The notes under the pieces are model-generated. The model was not told where the DNA came from and ran no database searches. It was given only the letters and a program-made list of their open reading frames with translations. Positions 44,896 through 57,249 of a stretch of 64,000 nt of DNA are shown here, one piece after another. Position 1 is the first letter of the stretch. Each line of letters starts with the position of its first letter. The DNA comes from Adiantum capillus-veneris (taxonomy: Eukaryota; Streptophyta; Polypodiopsida; Polypodiales; Pteridaceae). Made by a program: the position numbers and the translations under genes. The stretch lies in NCBI GenBank assembly GCA_014529385.2, contig CM043942.1:31026969-31090968 (forward strand), given 5' to 3'.

Positions 44896-45660
44896 CTACG
44901 AACTATTTGGCCAAGTGGGCCGAGGCTAAAGCAACTCAAAAGAATGATGCCAGAACCACTACTGCATTCTTAAATGAAGTATGTATTCATGAGATCGGGG
45001 AAATCATTTCCTCAATGAGGTAATGGAGTATTTGCTTAATGAGTTTATAGTCATCCATAACAAATCAGCTTACTATCACCCACAAGCAAACGGACAAGTC
45101 GATCATACTAAAATAGTAACTTTAGGAAGGACAGACTGGGAAATGAATCTCCATGCTGCTCTATGGGCTTGTCGAGTTTCATTCAAAACAGCTTTAAATG
45201 CTACACCCTTTAACCTTGTTTATGGTCTTGATGCCATACTTCCAATAGAATTTCTATTGTCGACACTAAGGGTAGCACAGAATCTTGAGTGGACTGGACA
45301 TGAATTGTCAAAAAGACTTGAAAATTTGGAAAAGCTAGACGAGCAAAGGCTAATTGCTGTAGCTCATATCTATGCACAAAAGCGAAAACAAAAATAGTTT
45401 TTTGATTCCCACTTAATCACAAAAATCTTCAAGAAAGGGGATTTAGTTTTAGTCTATTCCCTTAAGTAACACATTCCCAAGTTTAAGAAAAAGGGAAACA
45501 GACCATTTATCATTGAAGATGTATCTCCAAGTGGAGCAGTAAAATTGTACACCCTAGATGGTGAACCAATGGCTAATTGGATTAGTGGATGTCGTTTAAA
45601 GAAATACAATTTGCCACTAACCAATGAATTAGTGCATGCAACCAAACAAAGGAAGATCAA
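44896..45660 (+). pseudogene. Gypsy G2 integrase catalytic core end and C-terminal domain
   Basis: NYLAKWAEAKATQKNDARTT, a small deletion with frame change near 44985-45000 (the SDxG segment is lost), then YYHPQANGQVDHTKI (Glu position reads Asp), RTDWEMNLHAALWACRVSF, NATPFNLVYGLDAILPIEFL. The C-terminal domain reads FKKGDLVLVYSLK, KKGNRPFIIEDVSPSGAVKL and DGEPMANWISGCRLKKYNLP. No chromodomain. Confidence 0.8.
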
Positions 45661-45664
45661 ACGA

Positions 45665-46210
45665 TAGTAGGTTATTGATGAAGCCCAAGAGGAAGCTAGG
45701 CTTCAAGTACTCAATCGAAAAGCTGCTCTCAAGAATCAACAGTTACCGATTCCCATCAACACTTTGGAAATAGAGGATCGACAATGTGAATTACCTAAAG
45801 ACGTAGTTTCAACAGATGATGACTGGTTAGACGGAATGGACCTGCTCATCAAAGTACAGCTCAACAATCATAGCACCCATGCTTTGATCGACATAGGAGC
45901 TAGAGTAAATGCAGTCAGTTATTCCACATACAAGAAGGCAACGAGTCAAGCATTGACGACATGAATAGCGACAATCAAAGGATCCAACAAGAACCCAACT
46001 CCAACATTGGGAATAGTCAGCTTGAACGTGATAGTATATGGATTTTCATGTCCTCATCAGTTTGTATGCTTGCCAAATGAACACATGAATGAAACAATGA
46101 TTCTTGGAATTCCCTGGATGCATACATACAAAGCAGTACCAGATTGGGATACGAATCAGCTTAAGCTATCACCTAAAGGAGGGCAACTCATTGTTCCAAT
46201 TGCACCATGA
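45665..46210 (+). pseudogene. Second retropepsin-like domain of G2, downstream of integrase
   Basis: In the same frame as the integrase C-terminus and after two stop codons: VIDEAQEEARLQVLNRKAAL, DDDWLDGMDLLIKVQLNNHS, THALIDIGARVNAVSYSTYK (D-I-G-A at the active-site position), LGIVSLNVIVYGFSCPHQF, NETMILGIPWMHTYKAVPDW (the ILG-x-W end of retropepsins). A TGA at 45962 lies inside. The usual protease of the element is already at 40560-40860. A 3' position for a protease fold is unusual; it could bind or cleave something else, or be a decayed duplicate. Confidence 0.65.
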
Positions 46211-46670
46211 AAGGAGGAATGGAAAAGAAGTAATCAGCAGACCAAACCACAAAGTATTCAATCTTCTCCATCCCCTCGACAATCAAATGCTACATGTAGC
46301 ATGCAAGAGTTAGGAAAATTTGGGTACCAAAAGCACATCTTAAGGATAAGCCGATTCAGATCTGGGTGGCTAAAAATGTCACCGACAAAACAAAAGAAGG
46401 TTCCAAGGGTTAAAACATAGAGACGAGCATCTCCTAAAAGGGAACCTAACATAGAATGGTTTGGAAGAAAAAGGAGCACTTATCTTCTCCACAAACCGCA
46501 AAACCAATCAAGCAATGGCGAGTTAAGTCTCAACAGACTCCACCACACCATGCAGCACCAAGCTGACCAAGCTACCAATGGCAAGAAAAAGCTCGACAAC
46601 AGTCAAAAGTGCTACCAACAACTCAAGCAATTAGTGTGCTAAAGCATCTTGATGGTACAATCAAATAAAG
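46211..46670 (+). pseudogene. Trp/Lys repeat tail after the second protease
   Basis: Across frames there are five similar short motifs: KIWVPKA, QIWVAKN, MVWKKKE, KQWRVKS, YQWQEKA, embedded in Gln/Pro/Lys-rich sequence. They look like a degenerate basic repeat, perhaps nucleic-acid binding. Stops are frequent. Confidence 0.45.
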
Positions 46671-49116
46671 AGCACACAAGCTACAAGATTTGCTCTTTGG
46701 AAGACATCAGCAACAGCAAACCTCAGCATCGGAAACCCTTGAGTTAATTACTCAAGACCCAACTCTTGCATAGCATATTGGTTTGAATTGTATTGATCTT
46801 CATAGCATGGTAGACCCAACTATGGCTATGCATAGACACGATTGTTCCACCCACGCACACAGTCGTCCCAAAGTACGCCATCTAGAAGGGGTGGAAGGGC
46901 ACTTGTACTAAGTACTAAGTAATTAAGGGCAATGTTTGAAGAGGGAGGAAAAAGTTTGATGTTAACGTGTGATTTTTTGCAAAATTGCCTAATAATGCCC
47001 TTATAATTCATCATCAAGGAAAAATTCACAGGTAATACCTTCCCGATGAGTGTAAATAGTGTATATACTATCAGAAAATCATAAAAAATAGTCCTTTTTT
47101 GGATATTTTTCATCATTTTTGTTGATAATGAAACTTAAAAATACAAAATCCAACAAAAAACAATAAAGCTATGTTTTAAAAGGGATTTTCTTAATTATTG
47201 GATTTTTACTTTGCTTTTTTAGAGCACCTTGCTATTTTCTTTGATTTTTTCAAATAAACAGGTCAAAAATTACTAATAAATAGCAGGGAAGCTCAGATGG
47301 AAAAATGGAAGACACGATGGTGATTAGAAAGACAAGGCGGACAAGCACAAAATTTTTCAATGAAATCAGAAGATGGAAGCGGGAAGCCTAAATTACGTGG
47401 CTAGGCCTACTTTTGCAAAATTCTTGCAGAATGAGCTACAGGAATCCGATCAGGGAAATTTTTGAGTCTAACATAGATTTCACGGCTTAGTAGGACTAAC
47501 GAGGAAATCTGGTTCGGGAAGTCCGAGTATAGATATCCAAGGTAGGCTAAAACCACCTCATTTCCACTTGGAGCCTTTGCAGAGAGAGATTTCGGCCTCT
47601 TTCACGCGACTTTTCTGGAGCCCACAGTTGACCATTTTCAGCACCATCTCACACGAAACATGAGGGGTAAATTATTTACTCAACAATGATCCATTTTGTA
47701 TGGCCGGTAGCTAGTCTAAATCCCTAGAAAAAAACCCTAGAAATCGAGCAGTGCATGAAGACCTACGACCTAAAACTGACCATAGCGGCATGCCAGCTTG
47801 ACCAAATCGGATGGGATTTGAATTATACCATGCCCTAACATAATAGAACCTTTCTATACCATCAGATGACCATTCAGCAGGGGCCGAGGGGGTCCCCAGG
47901 AGAAAAGTTAGGTTTTTGGCAAATGCCAGAATTCCGACCTGACTCCATAGATGACTTGTTTATGAGGTCTATATACAATGTATATGATTGGTTTGGTGAA
48001 ATCCATCAAGCAAAGACCTCCAAAAGCAAAAAAAATGGCTCGAAGGTTACAAAGCGTCAAATTCGACATACAGGGTCAAACTGACTCCAAATGAGCCGGA
48101 ACTGGACAGATTGCTTCACGACTATGTTGCGGACAAGTCCAAAGCCTCAAAGTTGACCGACCAACCCAACAGGAAGTGTAGTCACAAAAAGCGGTGATTT
48201 CAGACTCGATAGAGCACAAAGTGATGCTGGCATGACCAAACTTGACCAAATTCAATTTAGGACTTGTATTAGGTGTATTGAACATGTCTATGTCAAAATT
48301 TGTAGGTTTTGCAAAGTTTTTGTCACTGTTGTAAATAATCACGATTATTTACTTTTGCATCAGTTTTGCTTGGAAATTGTCAAATCATCTCACCTATCAT
48401 GTGTACACACCTATTACATGCCAAAAATTAAGTATGAGCCAAAATGACCACCCATTACTTGTAAAATTTGCCAAAAAACGCAAAGAAGTCTTTGCAAGCC
48501 AAAATTTGGGTTATGGACAACATTGCTTGATCCAAATCGCTTCATATCTCATACACAAGGTCTATACAATGCGTACAACCAATTTGTACCAAAAAATGCC
48601 AATTTTGAAAGAAAAGTTAATAATCGCGATTATTTACTTTTTGATCAAAATTGGGGAATTATGATGTTTTTCCATCATACATCGAAAGTACATGATCTGT
48701 TAAGGCCACTAGCCAATTTTGAATCAATTTGGAGCTCAAAATCTCAAATTTCATTTATATCTACTGTTTCAAAGACCTAAAGCCAAAATTTGGTACCATT
48801 TTCACCTTATGCATCCAAATGAGCCCATATTTCACTCAGAGCATGTATTTGGTATATACTTCAAGCCTATAAAGCCAAGTTTGCAAAAAGTTGAAAATTT
48901 GTCTCAGCTTAAATAATCGCAATTACTTACTTTGGTTGCAAATTTTTGTTTTGACCATACAGTTTTGTTCCTCGCATGTTTTTATGCATCTTTTCTTGTT
49001 CAAAAATTGATTTGAAGCAAAGTGGACCAAATTGTCAGCATTTCAACCTAAAGGACATTTCAGAGAAACTTCCGACAATTCTGCTAACTTTGCACTCTAT
49101 TCACTGAACAGGAGCC
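46671..49116. repeat. Non-coding spacer with about four diverged 290-bp tandem repeats
   Basis: Between 47960 and 48960 similar segments recur near 47965, 48265, 48560 and 48850. Three carry the palindromic block AATAATCGCGATTATT or variants (48335, 48618, 48909). A purine-rich stretch GAAGAGGGAGGAAAAAG is at 46937. Otherwise nothing is recognised. Confidence 0.55.
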
Positions 49117-51660
49117 ATGCAAGCAGCGGAGAGGGCTAAAAAGAAGCTCAACCAAAAGGAGAAACTACAGGAACTGCCTCCTTATCAACTAGACCCGGAG
49201 TCAGTCAAAGCAGCAAAGGCATCCTACCTCTCCAGAGAACAGTTAGAAGAGCACCACACTACGGTCTTCATTGGCAGGTTCAAAAGTGAAGAGGGGCATC
49301 AAGTGGAGTTGCAACTCCCACCCAAAGAATTCTATGATGTAGCTGCCAAACCAGAAACCAAAGAAGCTAACCGTAGGTTGGGGCTCAGACATTTCTACGA
49401 ACAAGAGCCTTGCGGAGTGGATTTTCAGAAGGCTTATGAGCTTCTGTCCACCATCAAAGAAGATGGAACCGCACAGATATCCAACACCCAAGGGAACAAG
49501 GTCAAAGTAGTGATCACAAAAGAGATAGTGGCAGAGGCACTCAAACTGCCCACAGAAGGAATGACCATGCGAGAAAGAGACAGGAAAACCGCAGGCACAT
49601 TTACCAAAGCGATATCCGCGGCTACATTCGCCGACCTCATTCACAAACAAGTGGAAGAGCCAGCCCGCTTGTACCACCATCACTTTCATTTCTTGGCAAA
49701 AAGTCCACCAAGGTACACTACATCAAATCACTCCATGGCCACCACATTCACTCAGGTTCTCAAGTCAACAACAAGACAACCAGTGAACCACGTGCAGTAT
49801 GTCTTGACAACCTTGAAGGGCACCAAGAAGGAAGGCAAAATCACGTACTTGGGTGCGGTGCGCCAGAGGTCTTGACTCGAATAGCATATCACGCCATTGG
49901 CATGGCCGACAACCTACCGCCTGCCCCTGATCAGAACACATGGATATTGGTAGCACAACCCTCTCCAAGAGCTACAAGGTCAGGTACAAGATCATATAAA
50001 TCTGATGAAGAGTCAGCTAGCAGCTCGCCGGAAAGGCACATCAGCGAGAGCTCTAACAACGAAGAAAAGAGAGCTTGGAGAGAAGAGATGAAAAGAAAAG
50101 CTGTGGCCGTGCACCAAGAAGAGCCAGCTCAAAAACAAGCTCGCTTTAAAAGAGAGAAACATGCATACCAGCGCAATAGGCAAGCACAAGGGAAGGACCC
50201 AAAAAAAATGGGTACCTGCTGGACTTAAAGGCCCTCGAACAAAGGATCATAAAAGAAAAGAGGCGGATGATCCAACAAAGCATTTAGAAAGAATGTACCA
50301 AGAGGCTGAAGCTCTTAAGCTGAAGGAGGCAGAAGAAGCTGCTAAAAAAGCCAAGGAGGCGAAAGACCAAAGGCAAGCTGAGAAAACGGCTAGACAAGAA
50401 CAGAGTCATGGATCTCCCCGACCCACCTCACCGCATATAGAACAACAAGACCATCCCATGCCTAGCCCACCACCATCACCTGCAGGCAAAGACACCAATG
50501 AAGAAGCAGAGACTAAGAAAGAGAAAGATTCTGAGTCCACTCAACAAACAAAATTTGCACAAGAAGCTAACCACCCCGACGGACAAAAAGAAAAAGAAGC
50601 CGAGCCATAACCGAAAAAGGCAGCAGAAGATACTCAAAAGCCAGAAGAAGAAAAGGCAAGTGGATATGAACAAAAGACTGATAAAGAAGCAGATGCGGGA
50701 AAAGAGTCTACCACTGCACATGAGACAGAACCTGAGCCAGAGAAGGAAGAAAGGCCGGCACCGGAAGAGACAGCAAGGTCGGAGCCCACACCCTCTACTT
50801 CTACTCAACCAGAAACTGCCGAGGCATCAAAGCCTCAGGATACCCAAGAAGAAGACCGACCATCTACCTCTACACAAGAACAACCAGCATTTACGATGCA
50901 ACAAGAAGACACACATGAGGCTGCAGGCACATCCAGTTGGCAAGACAGAAGGAGTGGCAATCAAACGATGAGGTAATCATCCAAGTCAATGAATATGCAC
51001 GGCAGATGCAGGTAATGACGGAGCGACTCCGCTCAGACCGTAGCACCAAGGCCAAAGAACTTGAGATGGTGATCGACGCTCTCCAAGGAGAGTTAGAAGA
51101 CAGGATGACTGTCATCATTGATCTTCAAAGGTAGGTGCAAGAGCTGAAGGCAGAAGCGGAACAACATCAATTAGCCAGAGATAGGAAATAAAAATAAATG
51201 GAGGAGTTAGGTATCTACTCACCAAACTATCCGATGCCTGCAAAGCAAAAGATGAGCAGCAGCTGATAGAAGTTACAAATGAACTTCTTATGACATCTCT
51301 GTCAGCTCAAAAAATTCAGGTACAATTAGATGTTGCCAATGGTTCTCTGTAGTACACAGAGCAGTGGATCAATGATCCGGCCATTTTCTTACGACAAATC
51401 AGAGAAAATCCAATCGTGGCCTCGATCAAAGGAACTGATGAAGTGTACAAGGCACTTGAAAAGAAAAACAAAGACCTAGAATTGGAATTAAAACTAGAAT
51501 AATCACATCACAGGGACCTCGCATTGATGCGGGTTTAGAGAGAGGAGGAGCTTCTATAGGAGATAGCAGAACTCAAGCGGATTAATCAACTCCTTAGAGA
51601 TGGAAAACCAGACACGCAGGAAGAGGCAGGCACTTCAGAGGCACTGTCAGGAGTTTTTTG
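49117..51660 (+). pseudogene. Coiled-coil ORF of unknown function between G2 pol and its 3' end
   Basis: An open frame 49117-49875 (KQEL-rich start, then VDFQKAYELLSTIKEDGTAQ, VVITKEIVAEALKLPTEGMT, PARLYHHHFHFLAKSPPR, VQYVLTTLKGTKKEGKI) continues through a frameshift near 49865 (LTRIAYHAIGMADNLPPAPD), another at an A8 run (50204-50211), and a stop at 50608. The middle is Glu/Lys/Gln/Ala-rich (KEAEEAAKKAKEAKDQ) with Pro/Ser/Thr stretches; the end is coiled-coil-like (ERLRSDRSTKAKELEMVIDA). The N-terminal part resembles uncharacterised 'plant transposon protein' domains found in extra ORFs of Tat-type elements. Inference only. Confidence 0.45.
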
Positions 51661-52589
51661 GAGCAATTGATTGTGCATATGTACATACACATGCATGGTG
51701 CATCGAATAAAGTATTGCCCATTTTCCAGAGCCAGGTGGTTACGTGGGGCCCACATGTGTATAGGTAGGACAACATGTACATAGTGCATTGATTTTCACT
51801 ATTACCAGTACCAGTGTGTTTTTTCTATAATAATGAGGAGTTGGTAGCGCGTTAAACTTCTCGAGGAAGCTATCCGCGGGCCGACGACATGAGGTAAGCA
51901 GGTGCATCAGATGGCATCTAGTGGCGTCAGGAGGCAGAACAGGGTCAATATTTGCATGCGGAGAAGTACGGACACAACGTGGGTGTTTTCTTGTGATAAT
52001 TATGCAAAAAGGTCATCATGAGGACCATATTTTAGGTCCACTTCACATAGTGGAGGGCTGCATTATTGGAAAAATCAGAGTGCCAGGTGTGCGGATGATG
52101 CAAAAAGGTGACAATTATGCACTGCGAGGTCAGTTTTTGGTCTGTTCAGGGTCTGTTTGAGGTCATCTAAAAGGCCAAGGGTGCCCAACTAATAAATCTA
52201 AGTGTGGGAACTGAAAAAACTGAGAGAAGACCAGAAAAATAGTGGAGAGAAGAGGAGGAATAATCGCAACTGTGTTTTTGGGGTTTTTGGAGCCTGTTTT
52301 AGCCGTAAACTGCTCATCTGAGGTCGGATTTGAGCACTTTGACATTGTAGACTGGGGTTTTGGGCCGTTCCGGACGCGATGGCACTGTCTATTTTGCCAA
52401 ATTTCTCACTGTTTTTTTGTTGTTTTGGCTGTGTAAGTTTCCCCTACGAGCGAAGCTTCTGCTCCAGTTTGTGATTGTATCTAGCATATTTTACCCATAT
52501 TGTGTGAGCTATTTGCCCCATTGGTGTTGGCCCAAGCTCATTTGTATCTAAACATCAAAAATTATCCTCTTTTGGGCTATGTTTTTTGG

Positions 52590-52624
<35 letters not shown>

Positions 52625-53430
52625 TATGTGGAGTGGGTAAGCGGATAGTCTCTCTCCTCTCGTTCCATCGGTGTGTTCCCTGTCTCGGCCAGGTGTGTTG
52701 TGTCAGCCGAGTGGTGCCCCATAGTTTGTGTGTGTATCTTCCCAAGAGTGTGTGTCGGGTCGTTATAGAGGCGTTCTGTGTGTTTCCATCCCGCTCACAT
52801 TCTTTTGGCGCCCCCACGGAGGATCTTCTTCGAGTACCTTCTGCTTCGAGCTTCAAGCTTCGAGATTCGGGATTACAAGTTGCAGACTACAGGTTACAGG
52901 TTATAGGTTACAGGGGCAGGTACAAGTACAAGTGATTCACACAGGTACAAGTAGCTAGAGTAGAGTGATACACTGGCAGTGGAAGTCACTTGCAGTTGCC
53001 GTGGGTATGCATCATTTGGCACCTGCTTGAGCGCATTGTCTGCTGGTATTGTACGTTACTTGTGGAAACTGCCATTGTATGCCTTTGTGGAGCCATACTT
53101 GGTTTTATTTGGCAGTCCCAACCATTTCTAAGACTTGGTCTGGAAGATAGTCATTTCTGAGACTTGACTATACGAGATTTGCATAAGCCTTCGTGTGAGG
53201 GTTGATAGCGTGAGGTTTTATTGAGCTGGGGGATTCTCAAATGTGGAGATCCTTTCGGTGATACAGGTAGCTGGAGCATCATTTTCGTGACCTCGCCATA
53301 GGCTATGTACTAGTGGTTCCTACTTAATGCTCGGGTTCTTTATATTGGCTATATTTATAGGTTTTTTGTTATATTTCTCACCTATAAAATTATTGTTAGT
53401 GGAATTACACTAAACTTCCCTTTTCAAGCA
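51661..53430 (+). mobile_element. Possible 3' LTR of G2 (boundaries unresolved)
   Basis: Non-coding, with a (TG)n tract at 52591-52622 and short degenerate repeats (ACAGGTT, ACAAGT) at 52870-52950. Its position after the extra ORF suits an LTR. No second copy is present to confirm it. Confidence 0.3.
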
Positions 53431-53433
53431 CTA

Positions 53434-53436
<3 letters not shown>

Positions 53437-53472
<36 letters not shown>
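53437..53472. repeat. (GA)n microsatellite
   Basis: About 18 GA units. Confidence 0.95.
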
Positions 53473-53475
<3 letters not shown>

Positions 53476-53534
53476 AAGAAAACCATTTTCTTGGTCACGT
53501 TTCTTAAGGACAAACTAGTCAAATATTTGATGCC

Positions 53535-53655
53535 AAAAGCTAGTGCATTCGCTAGGATATACAACTAAAATACCCAATTTTTGTCAAACATTTGACCCAA
53601 AAGCTAAGGTATTTTCTAGGATATACAACCAAAATACCCAATTTTTTACCTTGAG
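53535..53655. repeat. Imperfect tandem duplication, unit about 64 bp
   Basis: Both copies contain CTAGGATATACAAC, AAAATACCCAATTTTT and AAAAGCTA. Confidence 0.8.
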
Positions 53656-54180
53656 ATTCAAGCTCCACCAATTTACAACCACAGTTTTAATTTCAAACAA
53701 GGAAATTTACACGACAATGAGGGATACATGGGCACTCAGTTGGGACCCCTTCACAAACTTTGAAGGCCTATAGCTCCTAGGAGCCTTCAAAGTGAGCAAG
53801 TCAAAATTTTATATATGCCTTCTAGTGTAACTTCATGCAAGGGGTGATACTTCATGGTGGTAAGGCATGGATGGCCTTACAATGTGTTGTAGCGTTCATT
53901 TTTTAGGTTTTCATCCACCTCTCATTTCCTTACCCTTCTGACTTCCAGTCATCTCCTTTGTAGACATGGCCCATGAGATCTGAGTGGGTAGTGGTGAGTT
54001 TGATTGTACATTGAATGCGATAAGGTAGTGAAGTGGGCTCCAAACATTGAAGCATTCAATTATAACACTAAATCTCTCTCTTTCTCTCAAGGTGGCCTTC
54101 AATCAACTTGTAGTTTATCAGTGATGACTACCAGCCATGTGCATCAAACCTGTCATAATAATCAATATATAATTCTCCTT
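53656..54180. other. Non-coding sequence
   Basis: No feature recognised. Confidence 0.5.
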
Positions 54181-55745
54181 AATGATTTTCTCATGTTAAA
54201 CTGATCATTTAATATGGGGAAGTGCCAGGGAGAAAAAGCTAGAATATTGGTTAAGCTAGCAGACCGAGCCACAATAGGGATCCAAAGGAGGGAAAATAGG
54301 GATCCAAAGGGGGGGCCATTTGCAAAAGAGCAATGTGCAACAATGGGCTTAAAAGACCCTAAGGTTCAGCCCATTAAGACTTCCAAAATGCTAAGGTTCC
54401 AAAATTCAAAGGTTGTGTCCAAAGGCCAAACACTAGGGAAATTGGATGCTTAGTGTGTGTCACAAAAAGTCTTTGTCAATCCCTACATAGGAGGAGGTGA
54501 GCCTTGCAAGTAGGGGATGAGAGAGAAACTCTCTCTCACACACACACACGCTCCCTTTTACACAAAGGGAATGAGGGACACATGTCAGCTCCCTAGCCCA
54601 GATGCCCACAAGGTGTACCCAATTCCTATTGGATGGGCTTGGAGGTGGACCAATGAGAATTAGGCTAGAGTAAATCTAGTTTAATTAATTTAAAAACACT
54701 TAATAAAAGAACCAATAAGAATTAAGATCTCTAGAAGACTATTGGACAATCTCCCAAGGGGACCAATGAGCATTCAACAGCCCAATGGCTTGCCTGATTC
54801 CTATTGGCCAGGAGGCAAAGGGGTCCAATGAGAGTTTAGTTGAATTAAATAATTACCTAAAGCTCTCACAAAAGGGGAAAGGGGGACACATGTCAGAAGG
54901 CTATCACTTATGCTGCTTAATTACCATTGGCTAAGCCTGGGGAGGTCCAATAGGATGCTAGCAAGAGCAAATACCAAGAGGGGTGGACCAAGAGAGAGAG
55001 GGGGGTGATTTTTCAAAGGCATTATCACCTACACACTCACACTAGCTCATGTGTGAAGTAAAGAAGACTCTCTCTCCTTCTCAAGCTTTAATGGAAAGCT
55101 TATCACCTACTCCAAGCTTGTGAGAAGGGAGGCCTACACCAACAACTCTTGGCTTTGTGATGCAAATCCAACCAAGAGCCAAGCTTCAATGCATGCTCAT
55201 CTCCTCTATCATGCTAATTACTAAGCTAATCTATGCTAATATGAGTGATTATGTGAGGAGATGTACATCTTTCTCGTAAAAATACTCCTTCTTCCTCTCA
55301 ATCTACTCTCATACCCCACTAGCTCTCACCATCTTCGAAGGTGTGTGAGGTCTTGGGTCTGAGACCGTGAGGAATTGATGTTGTGTTTGATAAGTGTTTT
55401 GCTTAGTGCATGAAGTTTCCATCTTCATTGCACTAGCTAGTATTGAAGGAACACAACAAATTGTATTGTAAAATATCTCTCTTGATGGGAGAAATCATAA
55501 TACAAAGCCTTTTGGAGGGGGGACCGGCTCCATGCAAATCTGGTCCTCAATTGTTGTCAATTTCTTAATCTCTCTCTCTTTTGAAGTATTGTTCATGCTA
55601 TCTAACTAGGTGTTATGCTTTTTGTTGCTCTCTCCACCCAAGAACTCTTGTTAATCTCATTAGGAATCTATTCTAATGAAATGCTCACTATGTTCATGCT
55701 ATTTTCCGATACACACAAGTTACTAGGCCATTAAATGTTACATAA
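54181..55745 (+). repeat. Dispersed repeat S, copy 2
   Basis: Same landmarks as copy 1 at 26498-28135, in the same order and orientation: AATGATTTTCTCAT start, GATGAGAGAGAA, GGAGAAATCATAATACAAA, GGAGGGGGGACCGGCTCCA. Diverged by many small changes. No coding capacity recognised. Confidence 0.65.
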
Positions 55746-55820
55746 CCAATCCCTCTTTCCTCAACAGTCCCAATGTCCATTACGTCTTCTTATTCATGGA
55801 TTATTCTTTTGCTTATGTAC

Positions 55821-55823
<3 letters not shown>

Positions 55824-55879
<56 letters not shown>
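55824..55879. repeat. (GA)n microsatellite
   Basis: About 28 GA units. Confidence 0.95.
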
Positions 55880-55882
<3 letters not shown>

Positions 55883-55984
55883 ATAATCACTAATAGACTC
55901 AAAAGGATAGCACTTGTATTATCTAAAGTGTCCTCTATCTCTCTCCTTCCCATCTCCCCTTAAATGTATGGTATGTGTATGAAA

Positions 55985-56093
55985 GTTTGAAGGGCTACCC
56001 CTATTGTAAATGCTTATGCTTACTTGCCAAAAACTCCCCTATTGTACACTCATGTGGTACCATACATAACAAACTTGTGAATCCTCCATGGCA
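55985..56093 (-). mobile_element. Left-end fragment of the Pack-type element family, inverted
   Basis: Its reverse complement aligns with 33544-33650 for about 100 bp, sharing CATGAGTGTACAA, AGCATAAGC/ATAAGCGTA-type segments and CAATAGGGGTAGCC. It ends GTGAATCCTCCA. The rest of this copy, to the left, is not recognised. Confidence 0.55.
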
Positions 56094-57000
56094 GCTCAAG
56101 TAGAGCCAGATTAAAATATCAAAGTGATCTGCTCAAAACACTCAAGATGAATCCTCAAGTCCTCACATTGCAAGGATCCAACTTGGCATATCAAGCCATG
56201 GAAAAAAGAAACAAGGACTAGTAGAGATGGATCTCAAGCATTGGATCAGATACACTCTCTTTTATGACAAAAGAGGAGACTTATGAAAAGCATATAGCTA
56301 ACCTACATGCAGCCCTAGTAACAACTCAAGAATAGTCGAAGGGAAAACAAAAAATAAAAGAAGAAGAATTACCAGAAACAGTGCTGACAAAGACTCGAGC
56401 ACTTGTGTTTCTATAGCGTGAAGAGGGTGTTGATCCAATACAGTGCCACCAAAATCCTCCACACTTGAGCTTGAGGCAAAATAAGGGCCACTTGATAGCT
56501 TCATAGATGAAGTGGAAATAGCTCTAGAGGTGAATATAGAGACGGAGATTGAAGACATCTGGAAGGAGGCCATGGTATGGGAGCAGAGAATCTTACATTC
56601 ACCTAATGCATCCCAAATTACTTCCAAGAAAATCACCAAATCCTGGCACTAATAGTCTCTACATTATCCATTAGTGAACTATGAAATTCTCAAGGTCAAA
56701 GAATGTCTCATCAAATATCAAGCCGCAGATGCTACAGATCAACACCCATCTCCTCTTGGAGAATGTACTAGTTGAAGAACCACCCAAAGTACCTCATTCT
56801 TAATACTCAACCTCCATTAAAAATTAGAAGGGACCCCACTTTCTGTCTAGTGCCAAGAGTCTGCAGTTGGAACATCCATCAACTCACTCTCAAGAAACAT
56901 CCAACATGGCTGAATTACCCTAGGTTGAGCCCACTAAAAGACAGAGCTTTCAAAGATTATATGGTCAAAGATTATCGGAAGCTATAAATATCTTCAAGAA
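56094..57000 (+). pseudogene. Gypsy gag N-terminal debris
   Basis: Fragments read EETYEKRIADLHAALVTTQE-like sequence near 56270-56335 and LILNTQPPLKIRRDPTFCLV, KDRAFKDYMVKDYRKL at 56780-56987, with many stops. The style fits the N-terminal gag region of the G2/G3 lineage, but no intact copy is available for comparison. Confidence 0.3.
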
Positions 57001-57047
57001 AATCCTAGATCTTGATTGCACTATGTTCACAAAGATTGCCAAGATGC

Positions 57048-57249
57048 TGAAGACTGCAGTGCATGGAATGTGTTCCTGCAGTGCAATGTGTGCATGTGGA
57101 AAGGGGAGAAGAAGAGTGCAAGGTGATGTGTGGGTGGACTAAGTCTCAAAGTGATATTCCCCTTATTCTCTATAGATGTACAAGAATAAGTCATTGGGCA
57201 GCCGAGCACTGGATGTGCGGCTCGAAGGCAAAAAACATTTACCCTAACA
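57048..57249 (-). mobile_element. LTR of the compact copia family, diverged copy
   Basis: On the minus strand it starts TGTTAGGGTAAAT after the polypurine tract CTTTAAGTGGGAGTC and shares with the LTRs at 1899-2279 the CACTGACTTGTATAC-like, TACATAGCATAAG-like, TTTGAGTCT and CCACCCACATC segments. Confidence 0.6.

Noticed and set aside
50204-50211. Programmed frameshift at an A8 run in the coiled-coil ORF
   Set aside because: The ORF has other frameshifts and a stop, so indel decay is the simpler explanation.
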